DNA from: Poriferisodalis sp964484385
Lineage (GTDB): Bacteria > Actinomycetota > Acidimicrobiia > Acidimicrobiales > Poriferisodalaceae
Assembly: GCA_964484385.1 (NCBI GenBank)
Contig: CAZAFV010000008.1
Coordinates: 1-64,000, forward strand
Length of the DNA: 64,000 bases
Reading direction: 5' to 3'
The notes beneath the pieces were generated by a model. The model searched no databases. It saw only the letters and a program-made list of their open reading frames with translations, and was not told the origin of the DNA. Positions 56,942-64,000 of the stretch are shown piece after piece; position 1 is the stretch's first letter; every line of letters starts with the position of its first letter. Position numbers and translations under genes: made by a program.

Positions 56942-58315
56942 TTAGCGCCGGCCGAGGCCCTCGTAGGTGAAGCCGGCGGCGCGTAGCTGGTTTGCGTCGA
57001 GCAGGTTGCGTGCGTCGACGATGCGAGCTGCGGCCATCTCCGACGCGGCCCGCTCCCAGTCGAGGGCCGCGAACTCAGGCCACTCGGTCAGCACGACGGC
57101 GGCATCGGCACCATGCAGGGCTTCGAACACCGAGTCGCGGACGTGCAGCGTCGCTGGCAGTTGCGAGGCGATGTCGGGACGGTCGTCGAGGTTGACCAGT
57201 GCCGGGTCGTACGCCACGAGGCGCGCGCCCGTCGCGCTCAGCCGCTCGGCGACCCGCAGCGCGGGGGAGCCGCGCAGGTCATCAGTGCCGGCCTTGAAGG
57301 TGAGTCCCAGCACGGCCACCGTGACACCGTCAAGGTCGACAGATCCCGGGGCTCCGTCACCGGCAGTCGGATCCGTCACGTCGTCTGGCTCGCCCACGAC
57401 CATCCGGGCAACCTTCGCCACCACCCGGTCGAGTTGCTGCTCGTTGACCGCGATGACGCCTTCCAGCAGGTCGAACACGTAGCCGGCGTCGTTGGCGACC
57501 GACACCAGCGCACGGGTGTCCTTTGGCAAGCACGAGCCGCCCCAGCCGGGACCGGGCTGCAGGTAGGCCGAGCCGATGCGGTGATCGGTGCCGACGCCCG
57601 CAAGAACGGTGTCGACATCGGCGCCGACTGCCTCGCACACGGCTGCGAGCGCATTCACGAACGAGACCTTGGCAGCCAGAAATGCGTTCGCTGCGTACTT
57701 GACGGTCTCGGCCGACGTGGGATCGCTGAGGATCACCGGCGCTTCGACGCCGGCATACAGCGCCGCGACCCGGTGTGCCACAGAGGGATCGTCGGCCCCG
57801 ATGACGATCCGGTCAGGTGACAGGAAGTCAGCCACCGCCGAGCCTTCCCGCAGGAACTCGGGATTCGACGCGAGCGCCACATCGGTGCGGCCCAGCGCCG
57901 CGGCAATCTTGGGCGCGGTCCCGACCGGCACGGTCGACTTTGTCACCACCACCGAGCCGGACTGCAGCCGAGGTGACACCGAATCGAGTGCCGCGAACAA
58001 GTAGCTGAGCTCGGTCTCGCCGTCGGCACGCAGCGGCGTCGGCACACAGACGAAGACGAAATCGCACGTGGATGCAACGGCTTCGGCCGAGATCACAAAC
58101 CGGAGGCGACGCTCGGCAATGCCATCGGCGACGAGCCGATCCAGATCGGCTTCGCGAATCGGAACGACACCGGCCGACAAGGACGCCACCTTGGCTCGGT
58201 CGATGTCCGCGCAGATGACGTCGTGGCCGAGGTGGGCGAAACAGGCGGCTGTTGTGAGACCGACATAGCCCGCGCCGACGACGAGGATGCGGTGCTCGGG
58301 CGATGTACCGCTCAT
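56942..58315 (-). CDS. UDP-glucose 6-dehydrogenase
   Basis: 457 residues. ILVVGAGYVGLTTAACFAHL, VPTPLRADGETELSYL, SNPEFLREGSAVADFL, and the catalytic Cys loop GPGWGGSCLPKDT are diagnostic. The C-terminal domain has VLGLTFKAGTDDLRGSPAL. It oxidises UDP-glucose to UDP-glucuronate. ATG58315 overlaps the LCP-gene stop (ATGA). UDP-glucuronate or related products could serve envelope polysaccharide synthesis, in line with neighbours. Confidence 0.93.
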   Translation of the reverse strand: MSGTSPEHRILVVGAGYVGLTTAACFAHLGHDVICADIDRAKVASLSAGVVPIREADLDRLVADGIAERRLRFVISAEAVASTCDFVFVCVPTPLRADGETELSYLFAALDSVSPRLQSGSVVVTKSTVPVGTAPKIAAALGRTDVALASNPEFLREGSAVADFLSPDRIVIGADDPSVAHRVAALYAGVEAPVILSDPTSAETVKYAANAFLAAKVSFVNALAAVCEAVGADVDTVLAGVGTDHRIGSAYLQPGPGWGGSCLPKDTRALVSVANDAGYVFDLLEGVIAVNEQQLDRVVAKVARMVVGEPDDVTDPTAGDGAPGSVDLDGVTVAVLGLTFKAGTDDLRGSPALRVAERLSATGARLVAYDPALVNLDDRPDIASQLPATLHVRDSVFEALHGADAAVVLTEWPEFAALDWERAASEMAAARIVDARNLLDANQLRAAGFTYEGLGRR

Positions 58316-59910
58316 GGCGCCAGCTGCTCGGCAGACGGCACGTCGACCCTCCGGTAGCCGGGATCGATGCGAGGCGGTTCGTCGCCGACGTGCAGGATCA
58401 CCGTGGTTGCGTCAAGCTCGGCATGGCCGGCGAAGTCTGGCACAGGCAGCAGATGACTGACCAGCAGGCCGGCAGCGAGCCGTCCCTGCGGGGCCAGATA
58501 GACGACGGTGCCTTCCGGAACATGCGAGATGCCCTCGGGCATCGGCCCTGCGGCCTCCGCGTCGAACCCGAGCTCGCTCAGCCCTGCAGCCACCTGGTGC
58601 CGCGCCGTCCCGGTGACCAGCACCCGCACCCGCGACTCGACGATGTCGTCCCAGCCGATGCCGCGGAACACGTCCAGAACCCGTTGATTCTGCTCAGCGC
58701 GCTGCGGATCGAGCCCGAGCGACCATCGCACCGGTTCGTGAATGTCCACAACCCGCAGCTCGTAATCCTCGACGTCGGCATCGACGTCGAGGCCGGCGAA
58801 TTTGTCGGCGAGTCGCCTGCCGTCGTTCACAATGCTCAGCGTGTCGGACGTGGACAGGTGGTCTGCTGCGATATCCAGCACCGCGAGCAGGTTGACCGGG
58901 TTGGCAAGCAACGCCGGTGCGACCTGCGCAGCGGCCGTGCGCATGAATTCGCGCTGACGGTCAATGCGGGCGAGGTCATTCCAGGCGCCATGCCGCTGCC
59001 AGGTCCCGTCAGGCAGCTGCTCCTCGAGATGACGGCTGCGGACGTAAGCAAGCGCCTGCCTGCCGTCGAGGAGATGCGTGCCCGCACCGGTGACGAACCC
59101 GCTCCGGCTCTCCGTCGGATCGGTGGCGTTCTCTTTCGGCTGGTCACGCAACGGCCGCTCGAAGGTCATCTCGACACCGCCGACGGCGTCTACCAGCCGC
59201 AAGAACGCCTGAAAGTCGGCCTCGACGAAATGCTGCAGGGTGATGTCGAGATTCTCCTCGACTGTGTCGATCAGGCGGGCAGCGCGCGCCGCGATGGTGC
59301 GGTCGCGGTTGTAGGCGCTGTTGATCTTGGCGATGACGCCGGTACCGGCGATGTCGCTCGTGCCTGCGATCTCCGCCGCCAGATCCCGCGGGATGGACAT
59401 CATGGCCGCAGTGCCGTCGTCACGCAGTCGGATCACCATCATGACGTCCGCGAGCCGGTTCTGGTCCGAGTGACCGGCGCGCAACGGATCGTCGGCAGCG
59501 AGTCCCAGAGGGCTGTCCGTGCCGACCAGCAGGTAGTTCTCGCCGGCCGGGCCGCCCGGCAGCACCGGCTCACCCGCAGTCCGGTCCGCGGCTCCTGACG
59601 AGTCCGACAGGGCGTCCGGCTCGTCACCCACCGAGACGCCATCGCCCGCGTTACCCGCTTGGCCGCTGCTTGCTCCGCCTGTCGAGCTGTCAGGATTCGC
59701 CGCCATCGTGGCCGGCTGCTCGATCAGCACATCGGCTGCAGTGACCGGCTGCTGGGGAGCCGATGTCAGCACATCCGCCAGCTCGTGCCGTTCGATCCGT
59801 CCGAGCTGCAGCAGCACGAAGGCAGACGCACCGGTCGCGACCGCCCCGAGCAGGGTGAGCACCGCGAGCGAGACAAGAATGAGGCGAGTCCGCCAGTTGC
59901 GGTGGCTCAC
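58312..59910 (-). CDS. LytR-CpsA-Psr (LCP) family protein with a LytR C-terminal domain
   Basis: 532 residues. A single N-terminal helix, a long Ser/Gly/Asp/Ala linker (about 60-115), then the LCP domain: NYLLVGTDSP, MMVIRLRDDGTAAMMSIPRDL, AKINSAYNRD, DAVGGVEMTFERPLRDQ and QALAYVRSRH with RIDRQREFM. The C-terminal 120 residues match the LytR_C domain (VRVLVTGTARHQVAAGLSELG). LCP enzymes transfer lipid-linked glycan to peptidoglycan. GTG start; the stop overlaps the UDP-glucose dehydrogenase start. Confidence 0.92.
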   Translation of the reverse strand: MSHRNWRTRLILVSLAVLTLLGAVATGASAFVLLQLGRIERHELADVLTSAPQQPVTAADVLIEQPATMAANPDSSTGGASSGQAGNAGDGVSVGDEPDALSDSSGAADRTAGEPVLPGGPAGENYLLVGTDSPLGLAADDPLRAGHSDQNRLADVMMVIRLRDDGTAAMMSIPRDLAAEIAGTSDIAGTGVIAKINSAYNRDRTIAARAARLIDTVEENLDITLQHFVEADFQAFLRLVDAVGGVEMTFERPLRDQPKENATDPTESRSGFVTGAGTHLLDGRQALAYVRSRHLEEQLPDGTWQRHGAWNDLARIDRQREFMRTAAAQVAPALLANPVNLLAVLDIAADHLSTSDTLSIVNDGRRLADKFAGLDVDADVEDYELRVVDIHEPVRWSLGLDPQRAEQNQRVLDVFRGIGWDDIVESRVRVLVTGTARHQVAAGLSELGFDAEAAGPMPEGISHVPEGTVVYLAPQGRLAAGLLVSHLLPVPDFAGHAELDATTVILHVGDEPPRIDPGYRRVDVPSAEQLAP

Positions 59911-59929
59911 TCAGCAGCCTCGGACTGTC

Positions 59930-61297
59930 TCACTCAGCTGCCTCAGAGAGGGCCTCGCTCAGGGACGGGTACACGAACAGGCTCTCGGCGATGTCCTGGA
60001 CGCGCAGGTTCGCGCTGACAGCGAGAGCCACCACCGAGATCAGCTCGGCCGCGTGCCGGCCCACGATGGAGCCGCCCAGCACCTGGCCGGTCAGCGGGTC
60101 AGAGACGATCTTCACAAAGCCGCGGGGGTTCTCCTCAATCAGTGCCTTGGCGTTCGCGCCGAATGGCACCTTCGTGACGCGGATCTTGCGGCCGGTAGCG
60201 AATGCCTCCGCCTCGGCCAGCCCGACATCGGCGATCTCGGGCTCGGTGAAGATGGCCGATGCCGCCTTGTCGTAGTCGAGATGGCGGTGCGGGCGGGTCT
60301 CGTGCAGGCCCATGGCATGCTCGACGATCTTGCGTCCCTGCATTGCCGCCACCGACGAGAGCGGCAGCTTGCCCGACAGGTCGCCTGCCGCATAGATGCT
60401 CGGCACCGACGAGCACAGGTTGTGGTCGACATCCACATAGCCCTCGCCGTCGACTCGCACCTCGGTGTTCTCCAGCCCCAAGCCGTCACTGTTGGGAATC
60501 GAGCCGATGGCGAGCAAGGCGTGCGTTGCCCGTACCGTGCGACCGTCGCTGCACACGACCTCGACCGCGTCGCCGTCACGCACGATGTTCACCGCACGTG
60601 CGCCTTTCAGCATGGCGACACCGAGATCACTGAAGGTCTGCTCCAGCACCGCAGCGGCTTCGGGGTCTTTGTGGGGCAGCACTTGCTGACGGCTCACGAT
60701 CAGCGTGACTTGGGAGCCCAGCGAGGTGAACATGTGCACGAATTCGACGCCGGTCACCCCCGAGCCCACCACCACAAGGTGTTCGGGCAGCTCTGCGGGC
60801 GGGTAAGCGTCGCGGGTGGTCAAGACCCGCTCGCCGTCGATGGGCGCCCACTCGGGGATGCGGGGGCGGCTGCCGGTCGACAGCACGACGACATCGGCCG
60901 ACAGCTGCACCGCCCCGTCGGCGGTATCTGCGCAGACTTCGTTGGGTCCGAGCAGGCGGCCCGAGCCCGACAGGATCCGCACACCTTGGCTGACCAGCAT
61001 CTGCCGGGCAACGTCAGCGAGACGGTCTTCGATGTCGCCGATGCGCTGGCGGAGGTGCGGGGTGTCCACCGATGTGGACACATTGGCGAGGCCCAGCTCG
61101 TCGAGATGACCGGCGAAGCTGAGCGCCGAGCCGGTGGCAATCATGGTCTTGGAGGGCACGCAGTCGCGCAGGTGGGCGGAGCCGCCCACGATGTCACGCT
61201 CGATGAGCGTCACATCTGCGCCGTAGCGCGCTGCGTAGGTGGCCGCCGAGTGACCCGCTGGGCCACCGCCGATCACGACGAACCGCTTCTGGGCCAT
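59930..61297 (-). CDS. lpdA: LpdA-type NAD(P)H:quinone reductase (flavoprotein)
   Basis: 455 residues. FVVIGGGPAGHSAATYAARYG is the FAD motif, GGSAHLRDCVPSKTMIA the active-site region, VVVGSGVTGVEFVHMFTSLG the NAD(P) site, and YAAGDLSGKLPLSS the second FAD motif. Only one of the two redox Cys of lipoamide dehydrogenase (GGTCLNxGCIPSK) is present, as in the mycobacterial Rv3303c group, so it cannot do disulfide chemistry and is assigned as a quinone-reducing homologue. It stands between the LCP and rhodanese-MoeB genes. The 37-bp interval to each neighbour suggests separate regulation is possible. Confidence 0.82.
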   Translation of the reverse strand: MAQKRFVVIGGGPAGHSAATYAARYGADVTLIERDIVGGSAHLRDCVPSKTMIATGSALSFAGHLDELGLANVSTSVDTPHLRQRIGDIEDRLADVARQMLVSQGVRILSGSGRLLGPNEVCADTADGAVQLSADVVVLSTGSRPRIPEWAPIDGERVLTTRDAYPPAELPEHLVVVGSGVTGVEFVHMFTSLGSQVTLIVSRQQVLPHKDPEAAAVLEQTFSDLGVAMLKGARAVNIVRDGDAVEVVCSDGRTVRATHALLAIGSIPNSDGLGLENTEVRVDGEGYVDVDHNLCSSVPSIYAAGDLSGKLPLSSVAAMQGRKIVEHAMGLHETRPHRHLDYDKAASAIFTEPEIADVGLAEAEAFATGRKIRVTKVPFGANAKALIEENPRGFVKIVSDPLTGQVLGGSIVGRHAAELISVVALAVSANLRVQDIAESLFVYPSLSEALSEAAE

Positions 61298-61343
61298 GGT
61301 CCCGCAGCGTACCGGTGCCCCCCAGCCCCGCTGCCGTCGCGGC

Positions 61344-62507
61344 TCAGCTCAGTGTGGGGCTGCAGAGGCCGTCGAGTTCGCTGACGGTGATGCGCTCGCG
61401 ATTGGCGTAGGTGACCTCGTTGGCGGGGTCGGGACGCAGCCGGAACTCGCGGAAGGTCATCTCCAGCGAGTCGAAGGCGACAATGCGGCCCGACAGCGAG
61501 TCACCGACGCCGAGGATCAGCTTGATGGTCTCGAGCGCCTGGATCGAGCCCACGATTCCCGGCAGCACGCCGAGCACACCGGCCTCCGCGCACGACGGGG
61601 CAAGCTCCGCCGGCGGGGGTTCGGGCAGGTAGTCGCGATAGGTCGGCCCATGCTGCGGGTCGAACACGGTGACCTGGCCCTCGAAGCGGAAGATCGAGCC
61701 GTGAACCACGGGTATGCCCAGCTTCACGGAGGCATCGTTGAGCAGGTACCGGCTCGGAAAGTTGTCGGCGCCGTCCACGATCACGTCCCAGCCCGACAGG
61801 ATCTCCAGCACATTGTCGGTGCCGAGCCGGGTGTCGTAGGTGACCACATTGACGTCGGGATTCAGCGCAGTCAGGGTTTTCTTGGCCGAGTCGACCTTGC
61901 GGTCGCCGACCCGGTCGACGTTGTGGAGAATCTGGCGCTGCAGGTTGGACTCGTCGACCACATCCATGTCGATGATGCCGAGCGTGCCGACACCGGCGGC
62001 TGCCAAGTAGAGCGCAGCGGGAGAGCCGAGGCCGCCTGCGCCGAGCATGAGCACCTTGGCGTCGAGCAGCTTGAGCTGCCCGGCCTCGCCCACCTCGGGC
62101 AGCAGCAGGTGCCGCTGGTAGCGGTTGCGCTGCTCGGCGCCGAGCGAGGCCGGCGTCGACCACGGCCGGCCTTCGTCCTTCCACTGGCCGAAGCCGCCGT
62201 CCATGGACACCGCGTTCGGATATCCCAACTCGGCGAGCGTTTTCGCCGCGAAGGCTGAGCGCACGCCACCGGCGCAGTAGATGATGATTTCGGCGTCGTG
62301 ATCGGGCAGCCGGTTCTCGATCTGCGCCTCGAGGTGGCCGCGTGGAATGTGGATCGCGTCGGCCAGTGCACCCTGCTCGTATTCATCGGGCTCGCGCACA
62401 TCGAGCACCACCGGTGATCGGTCGGCGATCCATTCGGCCGCCGTGGCCGTGGTGATCTCGATGATCTCGCGCTTGGTCGCCGTCAGCAGTTCGCGGAACG
62501 AGGGCAT
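61344..62507 (-). CDS. moeZ: Rhodanese-MoeB (MoeZ-like) adenylyltransferase/sulfurtransferase
   Basis: 387 residues. N-terminal rhodanese domain with LDVREPDEYEQGALADAIHI and the catalytic YCAGGVRS (Cys), then the E1-like domain: RYQRHLLLPEVGEAGQLKLL, LMLGAGGLGSPAALYLAAAG, DNFPSRYLLND and SCAEAGVLGVLPGIVGSIQA. In MoeZ the rhodanese is C-terminal, so the order is inverted. The zinc Cys pairs of MoeB are missing (TYRDYLPEPPP), as in MoeZ. Expected role: activation of a small sulfur carrier for molybdopterin or thiamine/cysteine synthesis. GGGAGG 5 nt upstream supports ATG62507; an IscR-like operator lies upstream. Confidence 0.88.
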   Translation of the reverse strand: MPSFRELLTATKREIIEITTATAAEWIADRSPVVLDVREPDEYEQGALADAIHIPRGHLEAQIENRLPDHDAEIIIYCAGGVRSAFAAKTLAELGYPNAVSMDGGFGQWKDEGRPWSTPASLGAEQRNRYQRHLLLPEVGEAGQLKLLDAKVLMLGAGGLGSPAALYLAAAGVGTLGIIDMDVVDESNLQRQILHNVDRVGDRKVDSAKKTLTALNPDVNVVTYDTRLGTDNVLEILSGWDVIVDGADNFPSRYLLNDASVKLGIPVVHGSIFRFEGQVTVFDPQHGPTYRDYLPEPPPAELAPSCAEAGVLGVLPGIVGSIQALETIKLILGVGDSLSGRIVAFDSLEMTFREFRLRPDPANEVTYANRERITVSELDGLCSPTLS

Positions 62508-62596
62508 CGGGGCCTCCCTGTTCGTCGCCCGGTGTCTGGAACGATGGTGTCGCGTTCGATAACGCCCAGCCCGGTGACCAGGCTCAGGCCCTAAAT

Positions 62597-62614
62597 CCTA
62601 CTAATTCAGTCGGG
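62597..62614. promoter_or_regulatory. IscR/Rrf2-type operator-like dyad
   Basis: CCTACTAATTCAGTCGGG (62597-62614) follows the core YYGACTRWWWYAGTCRRS of the type-1 IscR site with a single mismatch (T for G at position 3). It lies in an AT-rich island about 90 bp before the rhodanese-MoeB start. Rrf2-family regulators sense Fe-S or sulfur status, which would fit a sulfurtransferase gene. The presence of an Rrf2 regulator in the genome is unknown. Confidence 0.45.
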
Positions 62615-62716
62615 TTTTGCTCTGGCTGTGCGGACGGGCGAGCCTTCTCGTTGTCGCACCTGTCGCTCTCCGCTCTTGTTCGCTGCGCTCACGGGCCGCT
62701 CGGGCCACGGCTTCGC

Positions 62717-63532
62717 CTACCGGCTCAGCCTCCGGCCGCCGCCGCAGATCTGGGGGAGGACCTCGGAGATGGATCGGCGGAGCACCATGTCGGCGAGATG
62801 GTCCATCTCGGTGGGCTCCGCATTGACGATCACGACACGCGCGCCGGCCGACTTAGCCGCCGGCACCACAGCGGCGATGGGATACACGGCCAGCGTCGTG
62901 CCCACGGCCAGCATCAGGTCGCAATTCTCAGCAGCAATCTGGGCACGCAGCAGGTCTCGCGCCACGAGCTGCTGGCCGAAGCTGATCGTGGCGCTCTTGA
63001 GAATCCCGCCGCACACCGGACACGGCGGATCATCCTCGCCGAGCCGCACCCGGTCGAGCACCACAGCCATGTCAGCGCGGTAGTCGCACTCCAGGCATGC
63101 AACCTCGCGGATGGTGCCGTGCACCTCCACGATCTTGTCGGGATCCGAGCCGGCGTCGTGGTGCAGCCCGTCCACGTTCTGCGTGAGCAGCGACACCAGC
63201 TTGCGGCGGCGCTCGAGCTGTACCAGGGCTCGGTGCCCGTCGTTGGGCTCGGTACCCCACGCACGGTGATCCATGCGCGCCCGCCAAGCCAGCACGCGCA
63301 CCTCGGGATCAGCCAGGTAGTTCTGCAGCGTCGCCTGCTTCTCAGCAGCGGGGTTCTTGGTCCATACGCCATTGGGCCCGCGGAAGTCCGGGATTCCCGA
63401 GTCGGTGGAGATCCCGGCGCCGGTCAGCACCGTGATGGCGTTCGCCTCATCGATCCACCCGGCCACCGTTCGAACGTCGTCATCGGTGTCGGAACCCGCA
63501 TCAGGCCCCCGGTCCGTCTCGGCTGGGCTCAT
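62717..63532 (-). CDS. cobB: NAD-dependent protein deacylase (sirtuin)
   Basis: 271 residues. Sirtuin motifs in order: TVLTGAGISTDSGIPDFRGP, LTQNVDGLHHDAG, the catalytic EVHGTIREVAC, the zinc Cys sets (VACLECDYR and PPCPVCGGIL), and VGTTLAVYPIA. It removes acyl groups from lysines with NAD+. A Pro/Asp-rich 20-residue extension precedes the fold. ATG63532 is the first in-frame start after the AT-rich interval that it shares with the divergent 63694 gene. Confidence 0.92.
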   Translation of the reverse strand: MSPAETDRGPDAGSDTDDDVRTVAGWIDEANAITVLTGAGISTDSGIPDFRGPNGVWTKNPAAEKQATLQNYLADPEVRVLAWRARMDHRAWGTEPNDGHRALVQLERRRKLVSLLTQNVDGLHHDAGSDPDKIVEVHGTIREVACLECDYRADMAVVLDRVRLGEDDPPCPVCGGILKSATISFGQQLVARDLLRAQIAAENCDLMLAVGTTLAVYPIAAVVPAAKSAGARVVIVNAEPTEMDHLADMVLRRSISEVLPQICGGGRRLSR

Positions 63533-63575
63533 GCCTCACAGTCTGACTGATCGCCGGGTACCGGGTTTGACGAGG

Positions 63576-63640
63576 TTTGTGTGATTAAAAATATATTTCA
63601 TGTTGTATAAGTATTTTTTGATATACAGCACGTCAACCGA
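63576..63640. promoter_or_regulatory. AT-rich divergent promoter interval
   Basis: About 60 bp of nearly all A/T in a high-GC background, between the divergent sirtuin and 63694 genes. It contains several TANNNT-like hexamers on both strands (for example TATATT and TATACA), but no single best pair could be chosen. Confidence 0.5.
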
Positions 63641-63693
63641 ACACGAACGCCGGTCCACGCCGGACGCGACACGACACGCTGAAGGAGACCTCG

Positions 63694-64000
63694 ATGCGAA
63701 CCGACCACATGCCGACGACTCCCCCGCCCCTGACCGCCAGCAGCGACGCTGCAGCGGTCAACCTGCAGCTCGTCGGCGGCACGGCGACTGTGCAGAGCGA
63801 GCCGCTGCGTGTCCTGCTGGCGCGGCCGTGGGATGACCCCAGCTTGCGGCGCCGTGGCCACGATCCGCGCTCGGCCTACGTGGAGCGCTTCTGGGTCGCC
63901 ATCCTGGGCCCGAGCGCCGTCTGGTTTCTGCGTCTGCTCGCACGGGAGTTCGACGAGCTGGCCCCAGGAGAAGACCTGCGGCTCGATCTCGACTCCACCG
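63694..64000 (+). CDS. Protein of unknown function, 5' part (runs off the window)
   Basis: 102 codons are visible without a stop to the window edge. AAGGAG 6 nt before ATG63694 is a good Shine-Dalgarno. The N-terminus is Pro/Thr/Ala-rich, then EPLRVLLARPWDDPSLRRRG, SAYVERFWVAILGPSAVWFL and LRLLAREFDELAPGEDLRLD. The segment with ERFWxxxLGPSxxW resembles a conserved actinobacterial protein of unknown function (recollection, not checked). It is divergent from cobB. Confidence 0.6.
   Translation, partial: MRTDHMPTTPPPLTASSDAAAVNLQLVGGTATVQSEPLRVLLARPWDDPSLRRRGHDPRSAYVERFWVAILGPSAVWFLRLLAREFDELAPGEDLRLDLDST

Noticed and set aside
59708..61384. Plus-strand open frame of 558 codons
   Set aside because: Antisense to lpdA and the LCP gene.

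Overview
High-GC actinobacterial chromosome segment, most likely from an uncultured Acidimicrobiia-type organism in a metagenome assembly (a run of 10 Ns splits ftsH). The pointers are overall base composition, frequent GTG starts, leaderless TANNNT promoters, F420 biosynthesis and F420-dependent enzyme families, an LCP protein, cell-wall-binding repeats, and blocks that resemble the mycobacterial secA1/hpf/comF/sahH/manB/fbiA-fbiB neighbourhood (recalled, not searched). Taxonomy is inference.

Layout. 1-2.1 kb: end of a phytanoyl-CoA dioxygenase-like gene, an SDR and prmA. 2.2-5.6 kb: an intact tmRNA gene (ssrA, tag ANVDQDDLVLAA) followed by two further fragments of its own 3' end. The fragments bracket an F420/FMN-binding protein, a RES/Xre-type toxin-antitoxin pair and an SDR, which looks like stacked insertions at ssrA. 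5.6-24.2 kb: mixed metabolic genes (Fe-S reductase, hydrolases, F420-dependent nitroreductase, formate/nitrite channel, orphan glycine-betaine-type binding protein, two related MFS exporters, TrpC-like protein, thpR, VOC, dienelactone hydrolase, acyl-CoA dehydrogenase, crotonase). 24.2-37.4 kb: core block ftsX-ftsE-prfB-secA-hpf-comF-ahcY-SIS isomerase-Trm112-phosphomannomutase, then a lysine-2,3-aminomutase-like radical SAM gene. 37.4-60 kb: envelope block with giant glycosyltransferases, ftsH, DUF5719-like protein, SpoIID-domain protein, GDP-mannose dehydratase, cell-wall-binding repeats, cofD-cofE, a nucleotidyltransferase, UDP-glucose dehydrogenase and LCP protein. 60-64 kb: LpdA-type quinone reductase, rhodanese-MoeB fusion, sirtuin and a partial gene.

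The most unusual item is at 15408-16484 (minus): a lipoprotein with a long acidic linker and a C-terminal DsbE/MPT53-like thioredoxin domain. The first catalytic cysteine of WCxxC is encoded by an in-frame TGA. The frame stays open on both sides. A short stem with one bulge and a GGUC loop lies 26 nt after the TGA, as expected for a bacterial SECIS. I read this as a selenocysteine (UPNC) thioredoxin-like protein. No Sec machinery genes are in the window, so the claim needs genome-level confirmation.

Many neighbours are translationally coupled through 4-bp GTGA/ATGA overlaps: antitoxin-RES, ftsE-ftsX, PMM-Trm112-SIS, cell-wall-repeat gene-cofD-cofE, LCP-ugd, and the HxH protein-nucleotidyltransferase pair.
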